Source: Tremella fuciformis (lineage: Eukaryota; Basidiomycota; Tremellomycetes; Tremellales; Tremellaceae). Taken from it: a DNA stretch of 64,000 nucleotides. Positions 51,925 through 64,000 of this stretch are shown one piece after another. The position numbers were made by a program, and so were the translations under genes. Where the stretch lies: positions 868,001 to 932,000 of the forward strand of contig CP136494.1 in NCBI GenBank assembly GCA_032768795.1, in the 5' to 3' direction. Positions within the stretch are counted from its first letter, which is position 1. Each line of letters begins with the position of its first letter. The notes beneath the pieces are model-generated. The model was not told where the DNA came from, ran no database searches, and was given only the letters and a program-made list of their open reading frames with translations.

Positions 51925-54900
51925 TCAATGTGTAGCTCGTACCATCCCGTCGGTCACGCCAGACGAGGGCCCCGCGCTCGGCGCAGCCCGGAAAAACATG
52001 GTCCGTCGAGACCCCACTCCGCCGCTTGAATGCTGCGCATCTTGGTCTGCGGCAGCGTGTCGAGCTTGGCCCTGTGCATCGCCCGTCATCCGCTCCAATG
52101 ATGGGGCAAAGGGCCCGAATAGCATCGTCCGAGACGGCTCGCCTCTTGCTTCATTCACGGGCGCTTCTGGTCGCCACACAGCTGAGCCTGCCGTGCGTTC
52201 GTCGATGGGAGGCGTTCGTTCAAGAGCAGCAGCTGCCCGACCGAACAGCCTGGCGAAGCGTGAAAGACCGCCTGTGGCCTCGTTCGCATGTGTAGCGGCG
52301 GGCATTGCGAGACCAGCGGGTTGGGCAGGCGGAGCCCGTTCGTGCAGCTGTAAACCGAGCTCTGGAACATGAAGCTCACCCATCGGGGGGTCTCGCGGTG
52401 CTATGCGTCGACGATTCTGATGAGCGAACCTTCGTTGATTTCTCCAGGCTTCGACGTAATGGGGATCGGTCAATGACGGGAGAGGTGTGGCAGGGTTAAA
52501 GTCAATTGGTAGAGGGGCGTCGAGATTGAACTGCTGCCTCTGTTGCAGTGCCACCCGTCGCAATTGCGGATCTTCGGGGATTGGACTGATGAAGCCATCT
52601 TGAAGAGCCACGGTATTGCCCCCTCCCGCTCGACCATTATCAGGAGTCGTGTCTGTGTTGCCAGTCTGACCCCCTCGTCCCATAGCTCGAGCAGTCGCAA
52701 TGGCGCGCATGAGAACCTCGCGAGTCACTCCGAGGCCCGTGAAATCGCCAGCATCGCCATCTTCCTCATCACCCTCTCCGTGACCATCGCCATGCCCATT
52801 ACCTCCTGGATCAACGGGCTCGCGAAGTTGACCGTCCTCGGTACGGGTGTTGCACCTGAGATCAGCACTGGCCAAAGAGGGACCAGACTCGAGGGGAGAG
52901 TGTGACTACTCACCAGAAACGATGCCCTTCGGCCCAGGCTCTGCTCTGACATTCTTTCGAGCAATATTTTGCCTTTCTGCACCTCCTGCACTTGCTGAAT
53001 TCCCGCGCCATGGTCTCCTTCTTGCCGCAGCTCATGCTCGCGCACTGCCTGATACCCCCTCTCACCTCATCCTTCCTGCACGCATTCCGCATGATAACAC
53101 CAGCCCAATACTGTATCTCGGCGCCGATCTTGAACATCTCCGGGTCTGCCATGGAGGGTTTGAACGTGAAACGCTGCACAAGAGAGAAGATATCCGGCGA
53201 GCGGGAGCAGGCCGGGCGTTCTGGCAGGGGCGAGCCCATGATATCCACATCGAGTTCGAACGTCGGATGCATGGGTCTTCTGGGATGGTGAAATGCGGAG
53301 CGTACGTGGGGGTACTTGGAGAGATAAGCCAGCAGCTGGAGCGAGAGGAGGATGGCGTCATCGGAATACCGGTCATTGTCCGGGTTGAGCAAAGACGATA
53401 GTCCGACATAAGAATTGAGGTCATGGAAGCCCCGCGGCGCCCCGTTGGCAATTATGATCTGAGCTTGCTCTTCCACTGCGTCGGCGGGAGTCTCGTTGGC
53501 GGGAACGCGTGGGGTCGGCGCGGCCTCGTTCGGCACGACACGAGGAGTATCCACGGCACCCGGCTGTCCGGGTGGCGCGCCAGCTTCGAGATCCAGGCGA
53601 GCCTGCTCAGCGGCCATGGCTTCGATGTCTGCCTCGTCGCCCATGCCGCCGCCGGCAGTGTCGACGATCTCCACGTTGGGCGGAGGTCCTTGGTTCTCGC
53701 CGTCACTGGGGATGACAGGCGCCCGACCCTGTCGTTGTTGAGCTTGGGCAGCGACCAGGCCTTGAGCAACAGTCGCCGTTGGCAGGTCCATTTCCTCTCC
53801 CCCGTCGGACGTCCCGCTTTCCGCCCGCGAGTCTGGTCGACGATCATTGCGCGGCACGAGACCGACTGGTCTCGCGACTATCGTATCTCGCCGGCCGCCT
53901 ATGCGTCCCTCTGCATTCTCGCCTCTGCGAGGAGTGCCGACTGGCGAGGACTGGTTGCTGACTGCTTCTCTACCGAGGTGAGGAAGTCGTATACCAGATA
54001 CGAGATTGAGCGCCGGCGGACGGGTGGACGGGCCGGCATTGCCAGCTGTGACGGCAAGGTTCGAGTCGGATCCGGCTCGAGGAATGGGCCCTTCGTCTGC
54101 AGACAGGGAGTTCGCGGCGCTTGACGTCTGACTATCGATGTCCCGAGAGTCCGGACGGGAGGGCACGTCCATGGCCATGGCGATCGATGTCAGTGGCAAG
54201 GCGGCTTGTGAGGCGCGGGGTGTTGTGATCGTGGCAGTAAGAGCTCCTCGAGTGGTGGATGACTGCGGCAGATCCTCGACATCCAACTCCATACTCGTGT
54301 CGTTGTCATCTGCCTCTGGACCTCCGATCGAAGTGGTATCCGTAATCTCTCCTTCCTCCTGCTCGGCATCGGCCATGTCGACATCTGTTTCACTTGTGGC
54401 ACGATTGAACATTGCCCTTCCCAGAAGGGTCCGCTGAGGTTCGCCCAAGGTGCCGAGACCAATACCAGGCGGTGCAGAGTGGCCATGCAGGGGATGCCGC
54501 TCCTCGATAGAGCTGATGGGCGGTTGCAAGAGCGCTGTTGGGATGGTCGCCGGCATTGAAGCTGCAGCGAAGCCGCGGATCGTCGTGGGCCCTCTTTCAT
54601 GATCCCTATGACTGCTCCGGCGTCTCCTCCAGTCGGCACCCGCAAAGTCCTCACTGTTCGCAGCCGCATCCACCGCCGCCTGGCTGCCCAGACCTCCGGG
54701 ATAGATGCAAATCCCTTTGTCGAACAACCAATTCTCGAGGATCTCCGCCACCAGGTCGAGCACGCCGGCCTGCACCACGCGCGTGCGCACCTCCTCCGAC
54801 CCGCGGACGCCAATGTTCACGACGCATTGGAAGGCGAGGCAGTGACGTAGTTGTAGCGCCTTGTTGTGGGAGATGACACGTGCCGTCGAGGGGCCGTTCA

Positions 54901-55272
54901 GTCCCCACAGGTCGTGGAGGGGGGGCGGGGGCCGTGGTAGGATGGACTGGCGGAGGATATCGACGAGCCGCTCGAGGCCGCCGTCGAATGTGAGGATCTC
55001 TCTGATGCGTGGGGAGGTGGACGTGAGGTAAGTGAGGGAAGTGAGGTTGTTCAAGAGCGCAATGGGGGACGTGGTGTCGAGAGCTGTGGGTGAGCGCGCG
55101 CAACGGACCGATCACACGATCGCAGAAGGGCTGCCGCCAGTCTTGGCGGGAGCGCCCGGGTCCACGCAGCGGAAGAGAGGGGAGTTTACTCACCTCGCCT
55201 GTCATACAAGAGATGTGTGACCGTCAAGACAGCCCGATTCTGCGGGGGATAGGTATAGTTGCTCTCCCTCAT
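51925..55272 (-). CDS. MUB1: MYND zinc-finger protein, MUB1/SamB family (1059 aa)
   Basis: Exons 55194-55272, 52914-55083 and 51925-52855, separated by introns of 110 and 58 nt, give 1060 codons with stop. The N-terminus is a family hallmark: MRESNYTYPPQNRAVLTVTH, LLYDRRALDTTSPIALLNNL, TSTSPRIREILTFDGGLERL. The middle is a long disordered insertion (about residues 180-560). The helical part resumes at YSDDAILLSLQLLAYLSKYP, and a MYND finger closes the conserved region near residues 706-751: CASMSCGKKE, CRRCRKAKYCSKECQSRAW and, across the intron, HRFWC. In yeast Mub1 works with the E3 Ubr2 to degrade Rpn4; Aspergillus SamB affects morphogenesis. The C-terminal 300 residues are disordered. Confidence 0.9.
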
Positions 55273-55946
55273 GGTGGAGTGCCGATCATTCGCGCGGGCG
55301 GAATGTGCGCGCTGTCTTGCAGTAAGAGCTGGTCTCAGCGTCTCCGAGCATGCAGATAGCAGCTGTGTGGCGTGGGGAGTAGACTCACGCCCGGCTGTTG
55401 ACTATTATAGGTAGAGTGGAAGGAGACGCTCCGCGACTGCCTCCCTTGAGCTCCTGCTCGCTTATTCAGCGCGCCGCGCTTGTGGTGTCGTATGCGATGC
55501 ACCTGTCGTTGCTTCGTGATGCTCGTGATGGGTCTCTTTTGAGTCGTGTGCGTTGTGACGGGGTGCGAGGTGACAGAAGGGGGAGACACAAACAAGGATC
55601 GAATCAGAGAAGCTTTGGGTGTATGTGGTGGTTGGTGGTCGAGAAGGGGAATGGCGAGCACAGAGAGCGGCTAGTTGAATGGTCAGGTGGGTACGAGTAC
55701 CCGGTATGGTAAGTGGCGCTTTCATGTGGCGCTTCCTTTTACACACTCTCCTCTCCTTCAATAGACGTGATCATGCATGCACAGCTACAAGATTTCCAAT
55801 TTAGTATGGCTGACACTGGGAGGAAGAAGATAAGCCTTGCGAGCATATGCGTGGGCGGGTCGTAGCGGTAATCAAAGGGTCGTAAAGACGTCTTGTGGTA
55901 ATAATGGTCGTCGTGGTGTCAAGCTGTTCGTGGATTCACGATGATC
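55273..55946. promoter_or_regulatory. Upstream region of MUB1
   Basis: About 670 bp between the MUB1 start and the stop of the YTH gene, both on the minus strand. It should carry the MUB1 promoter. No conserved frame or motif was recognised. Confidence 0.4.
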
Positions 55947-58766
55947 TTAGCGGTATCGAGCCGGAACGGGTGGCACGGGCGGCACTTGGCCCATCGGCAT
56001 GCCCATGGCCAGGTGAGGAGATGGTGAGGGTACGTAGGGTTGTGCCAAGGGGGCCGGGGAGATAGCATGAGGCATGGGAGACGTTGCAGGTTGGGGGCTT
56101 GGTTGATTAATGCCTCGACTGGTCGAGAGTTGCTTGTCATCAGCTATAAATAGAGCCTCAGTCTCGTGAAACCCACCTCGTAGTATGCAAAATCTTGCAG
56201 CAGACTCGTTTTAGATTTCGTTTGATGGTCCAAGAAGATCTGCAATACCTCGCATCCAGCTTCGTAGTGCAATTCTTGGGTATCGCGGGAGTTGGTGATG
56301 GGTTTCTGCTCGGGGGTATTCAGCAATCGGATGTGACGCAGAGCGCTGATACATCAGTGACACAGCTGGATGATATGTTGTGAGAGCTCACGCCGTTGGG
56401 ACATCGCGGACAAAGATCCACTTGACCCGGAAGATACCCTTCCACTTGTCTTGAGCCCAAACAGTCGAAGTCTTGCTCTCGTCCACACTATGGGTAAGTG
56501 ATGTATTCAAATTCAACAGCAATTAGCTCACCGTGTCAACATCTGGGCTACGCCGCAAAAATGCCTGCTACCGTTGACCGAGAAGAAAAGGTATATGGGC
56601 ATTTTGTCGCCACTTTCCAAGAAGGCTCCATTTAGTCGCTTGTTGCCCAAGACGGTGCTCGACCAAATCTCATGTTTCAGACTCTTTTGTACGTCGTCCT
56701 CAGTGTAGCTCTTTATGACGAAGAATCGTGCTTGTTGCGGTCGGCAGTCGAATGTGGCGGGATTCAAGCCCTTGGATTTGGCGAGCTCGATGACTGCTTG
56801 GTCCTGGAGGGAAGGATGATGAAGCATCTGAGGCATCATAGCACTGGGAGGCGGCGTAGCGTAAGGCATGTTGAACCCTGGATGAGCATTCAATTGTTGC
56901 GGCTGGAGTTGCTGCAGAGGCTGAGAGGGATAGGGCTGCTGATAGCCCATGGAAGACAGGTTGAGATTGATATTCGGTCCGCTCATGCCACCGGGTTGCT
57001 TGAACGCGCCGCCTGACAGGAGGTTCCCGTATCCACCCGACAGCAGCTGCTGCTGCTGTGGTAGATATGGCAGCGCTTGTGCTTGATTACCGAATCCTCC
57101 ACTCCCTTGCCACGGCTGGGGCAAAGGTCCCAAGTTGCCTCCTTGCGACCGAGCGAAACTCTCGCGATCCTGCCACGACGGGTTTGCCTGACCGGATTGC
57201 GGTCGTTGTGGCGATCGACCGTCGCCAATGAGACTTGCTACCCAACTCGGCTCCTCCGATCCCGCTCGCTGGCGACCATTGGCTTTCGCCTCCTGCGAAT
57301 GTTGCGCATTGTTGGTAAGGATCTCTGCGATCGAGGTCTGACGATCTTCTCCCGGTCGAGGGGTGATGTCTCCTCCCATCATCCTCCTGCCCAGCTGCAT
57401 CGCCTCAAAGGCATCTTGGAGCTGTTGTTGTTGCAAGACATTCTGACGTGACCAGCCATCATCTCCAGTGGCGACTGTGGCTGGCGACCACACACTGCGA
57501 CCGATGGGGCTGAGAGGTGGCTCATCCTCGGTTGCTTCCGAGATTTTGCGCTGATGACCACCCGGCTGGATGGACACCGGCTCGCCGAGACGCTGATGGA
57601 CCTCCTGCCTTTGCTCTAGCGGAAGGAGGACTGGCGCACGTTCGAGCCTTTCGCGAACGCGACCATAGCCTTGATTGAGAGACTGATGGCGTTTGACGTC
57701 GGCCCCGACATCCCCGGAAGACTGAGATTCGGGTAATGGCAGATGAAAAGGAGGCAGAGCTGCCGTGGACGAGACAGGAGGTGGTGTCGGGGGCGTAAAG
57801 GGATGTCGAGGGGTATTGGGGTTGGTCGGGGGCGAGGTGATGGACGACACGGAGAGTGTAGGACGATGATGATGCTATTCATGAGCTGGAAATGTGAAAG
57901 CACCTCGTAAAACGCACCTCTCCGGAAGACTTGAGGCTGGACGACCTGCCAAGAATATTGTTGTCGGCATGTTTGGCTTGGGCACGTAGACTCTGCGTGC
58001 GCGAGAGACCACTGATAGTACTTGTCTGCTGCTCTTCAGGAGAAGGAAGGCTATTCACAGGCTTATTGAACATGGCAAGCGACGAGAGAGAGTGGCTAGG
58101 GACATGGAGGGGTGCCATTGGCGGGGGCGAGATGCCTTCTTCTGCCGAGGCGTGGGTCCTTCGGGGCGGCCGCGGAGGCGGGGCGGCGTTCAGGCCGGTG
58201 GAGCCAGACGACAGCTTGTCAGGCAGCGGAGGGGGCGGCATGGCAGAGATCGAGGGCCGCATGCCTGCCGTTAGCCCGACTCCACGGGACACAGACTGCC
58301 GCGCACCTCTGCGAGAGGGGAGGGAACTCTGCCTGTTGAGTCCCGTCGCCCCGCCGCTCCCGGCGCTCCATCCTTGCCCACCCTCAACGGTCGTGCCCTC
58401 CTCTCCGCCCTCCACGAGCACCTCCTCGTACTGCACCTCGCGCTCCCTTCCGCTCTTGCGGCGGACGAGGCCCACATCTTTGGGCGCACTGGTCAAAGAC
58501 CCCGACCTGTACCGGTTGAACCCGGGTCTGCCGATCTTGTTGCCGTGAAAAGCCGAGCTGGCAGCTGGCGTGGACGAGATCGACGCGCTGGCCTGGTGAC
58601 GTGGGGTCGAAACAGAGTTGGCACGCCTGAGTGAGTCTTGATCTGCCTGCGGCGGGCCGCTCACGTTGCCAACGGAGGTCGAGTCGGACAGGGCAGGCGA
58701 CGAGCCGAAAGAGGTGGACGAGCTGGGTCCGCGCGGCTGGCGGATGGGTACGGCTGAGGTGGTCAT
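55947..58766 (-). CDS. YTH-domain m6A reader protein
   Basis: Exon 1 (57918-58766) starts with ATG at 58766 ([20 protein letters not shown]). After a 43-nt intron exon 2 runs from 57874 ([16 protein letters not shown]). A long disordered, Gln/Pro/Ser-rich N-terminal region of about 600 residues precedes the YTH domain: [57 protein letters not shown], then across introns [39 protein letters not shown] and [20 protein letters not shown]. The aromatic cage Trp residues in EIWSS and VKWIF are present. A final 29-nt intron leads to a Pro/Met-rich tail ending VPARYR. The layout resembles YTHDF and yeast Pho92, cytoplasmic readers that steer m6A-marked mRNA decay. Confidence 0.9.
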
Positions 58767-59388
58767 ATCTGGCGAAGTAGAGGGGTCGTCGCGGCAAGCG
58801 ATATGAGAATCCCGAATATATGTCTATCAAGTTTGACGGTCCTGGTCGAGGGAAGATGCAAAGCGGTGCTAGGTGGAGCGCGAGCGACAAGGGACGTTGA
58901 GCGAGGGGTCGTGCGGTCGTGAGATTCCACTAGCTCCAGGAGAAGTCGTGATGGATATGTTGCTTGGCGTTGAGCGCAGTTGATCAGAGCGAGAGAACGA
59001 CCCTTTTCGATCGGCTATTTTCAGTGCAAATGTATTGTACAATGCGAGAGGCCGAGACGCTGATGCTGCGGAACACGATACTGGCAGGTCGTGAGATGAG
59101 CTGAAGTCGTGTGCGTATGCGTGTCTGACCGAGAGCAGATACAGATCGGAGAGCGAGGGAGAGAAGGAGAGAGAGATGCGGCATCTCTCGGTGATGATTC
59201 TCGCCATGACCACCCAAAAGTGGCGAGTGGCGATGCGACACATTGTGGCAGTGCGTTGTTTCACATAGGCCTTTATCGTCCCGTCCTCCGTCCCCCGCAT
59301 CCACCCCTCCGCATCACGGCCTACTTACATGTCATGCATGCGAGTACAAGCTGGCTGGCCAAGAACAGGACAAGCCATAATGAGGCGC
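58767..59388. promoter_or_regulatory. Upstream region of the YTH gene
   Basis: About 620 bp between the YTH start and the AFG2 stop, both on the minus strand. A GA-rich stretch lies at about 59147-59180. No conserved coding signal was seen. Confidence 0.4.
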
Positions 59389-62311
<2,923 letters not shown>

Positions 62312-62345
62312 TTCAGCGTCACCTCTTGCACGAAACATCTTTGCC
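62312..62345. promoter_or_regulatory. 34-bp divergent gap AFG2/PRP17
   Basis: Only 34 bp separate the start codons of AFG2 (minus) and PRP17 (plus). If both starts are right, the two promoters must overlap the opposite gene's leader or coding sequence. Confidence 0.55.
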
Positions 62346-64000
62346 ATGTCCGCTCTTCTGGCTGGCTACGGTTCATCTGACGAAGAGGAGCATGCCTCAC
62401 CCACCGCCTCGACCTCTCGTCTTCCTACCTTGCCGTCAAGCAACGGTCGGGAAGCACCGCTCGCCGAGGAAGATGAGGAGGACGAGGAGAAGCTGGAGCA
62501 AGCCGCTCGGTCGGACGCGTTCGGCTTGAGCAGTGGAAGTATGGCGACAGCTAGCAATGGTCGAAGGCCAGATGCTGTGGCGGTAGTATCATCAGCGCCC
62601 GAAGTCCTCAGAGAGGTTCGTCTATCATATCAACATGGCTTGTCGCAGGGCTGACCAACAGGATCCAAATGGCGCAGGGTCAGCGATCATCACACGTCCA
62701 ACGGACAAGGTTATGAACGTGAACATCACATATTCAGACATGACTCGACCGGTCCAGGGCCCTCAAGATCCTTTCAACAAGAAGAAGAACGCTGGAATGA
62801 ACTCCTTGTCGGGTCATGTGGAAGAACAGGCAATGGATGACTATACTTTCGCGATGCAACAACGGACATTCGACGTTCACGGCTACGCTCTCAATCCCTC
62901 AGCACACGCAAATGCAGGAGAAACGCCTTTTGTGGGATCGCTCACCTCGGCGCAGGAGAATGGGTACGAGTTGATCGCCAACATGAAAACCTCAAAAGCC
63001 GTGCACCGAGAGAACAAGCGCAAACGGCATGGAAAGGGTGATCCGAGTATAGTGGATGGGGATGGCGCCTACATGGGCCCTTGGGCGGGCTACGAGGGGT
63101 CCAAGGAGGTGGAGCCGATCATTGAAGAAGAGGCGGAAGAATGGCGGGAAGAGAAACGGAAACGGGAAGAGGCTGCTCAGGCGGCAAAGGACAAGATGGC
63201 AGCCGCGAAGGAGGAGAAGACCATCTTCCATGGCAAGGAGCTGTACGACTACGCTGGACGATCATATCTACACATCCCCACCGACCTCGACGTCAAACTC
63301 ACCCCGAGCGACAGCGCACCTCCCCCAAATGCGTATTTGCCAGAGAGGTGTATTCACACATGGGTGAGTCAGAATTCCTCGACTGCTGAAGTCAAGCTGA
63401 CAGAAGACCGGGCACAACAAGGGGGTGTCAAGGATCAAGCTGTTCCCGGTATCTGGCCACTTGCTTCTCTCTGGAAGTATGGACACCAAAATTAAGGTGG
63501 GAAACTCCCGGCTCGTCCGGATGGTAGAACTGATAATCAGCTATGGGATGTGTACCACGAAGGCAACTGCCTCCGCACATTCTTGGGACATTCGCAAGCC
63601 GTTAAAGATGTGGCCTTCAACAACAAGGGCACCAAATTCCTTTCTACGTCATACGACCGGTACATCAAAACGTGGGACACCGAGACCGGCAAATGTATCC
63701 AGGCGTTTTCAAACGGGAAGATGGCGAATGTCATCAAATACCATCCTGATCCGGACAAGCAGAACATCTGGCTGGCGGGTATGACCGACAAGAAGATTAT
63801 CCAGTACGATACCAGGGCCCACGAGATCGTGCAGACATACGACCAGCATTTGGGACCCGTAAATACCATCACCTTTGTCGACGAGAACAGAAGATTCTTC
63901 ACCACATCCGACGATAAGACAATCCGGGGATGGGACTACGATATTCCGGTTACGATCAAATACATCGCCGACCCCTATATGCACTCGATGCCCGCAGTCA
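62346..64000 (+). CDS. PRP17: PRP17/CDC40 splicing factor, WD40, partial at the right edge
   Basis: Exons 62346-62615, 62662-63363, 63407-63496 and 63541 to the window edge, all joined in phase 0 by introns of 43-46 nt. Prp17 acts in the second catalytic step of pre-mRNA splicing. The N-terminal region has the acidic start [19 protein letters not shown] and conserved [33 protein letters not shown], and [13 protein letters not shown] followed by a charged helix, then [22 protein letters not shown]40 repeats follow: [78 protein letters not shown], ending within [13 protein letters not shown] at the edge. About two further WD repeats should lie beyond the window. Confidence 0.92.

Noticed and set aside
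53423..54124. Plus-strand frame of 233 codons
   Set aside because: Antisense to the disordered middle of MUB1; no conserved features.

Overview
The window is nuclear DNA of a filamentous or yeast-like basidiomycete, most likely a tremellomycete. Almost every gene is split by very short GT-AG introns, mostly 40-55 nt with extremes of 28-34 nt. The gene set is fungal: ALR/CorA magnesium transporter, Slx9, Tan1, SAPS, Spp1, Med1, Mub1/SamB, Afg2, Prp17, and WSC-domain GH71 alpha-1,3-glucanases. Species cannot be assigned from sequence alone. All coordinates come from reading the sequence and joining exons by frame, splice signals and family conservation; most joins were checked for reading-frame arithmetic. 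No tRNA, rRNA, CRISPR array or intact transposon was recognised.

Layout. 1-2735: a cluster of unknown minus-strand genes that look like diverged tandem copies. 3238-5076: a Ser/Pro-rich unknown protein. 6428-13344: SLX9 (minus), then an ALR/CorA Mg transporter, a DUF1275 membrane protein and a family-3 O-methyltransferase (all plus). 13434-16370: an unknown low-complexity protein and a WW-domain protein, divergent. 16542-24011: a WSC-GH71 glucanase and an RNA-dependent RNA polymerase (RNA silencing), both minus. 24602-30712: a BRE4-like aromatic-acid-exporter-type membrane protein (minus) and TAN1 (plus). 30765-41437: SAPS phosphatase regulator (minus), SPP1-like PHD protein (plus), MED1 (minus), EFM7 methyltransferase (plus). 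41715-47558: an Asi-like membrane RING ligase, a small unknown protein and an interrupted unknown locus (plus). 47737-51380: a second WSC-GH71 glucanase with five WSC domains. 51925-58766: MUB1/SamB and a YTH m6A reader. 59389-64000: AFG2 (minus) and PRP17 (plus, cut by the window edge), sharing a 34-bp divergent gap.

Functionally most genes are housekeeping: ribosome biogenesis (SLX9, AFG2), tRNA and translation-factor modification (TAN1, EFM7), splicing (PRP17), transcription and chromatin (MED1, SPP1), and ubiquitin or phosphatase control (MUB1, RING, SAPS). Three features give the window character: an RNAi polymerase with its catalytic motif intact, a YTH reader, and two alpha-1,3-glucanases of very different modularity about 30 kb apart. 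Genes are packed tightly, with tail-to-tail gaps of 41-171 bp and head-to-head gaps down to 34 bp.
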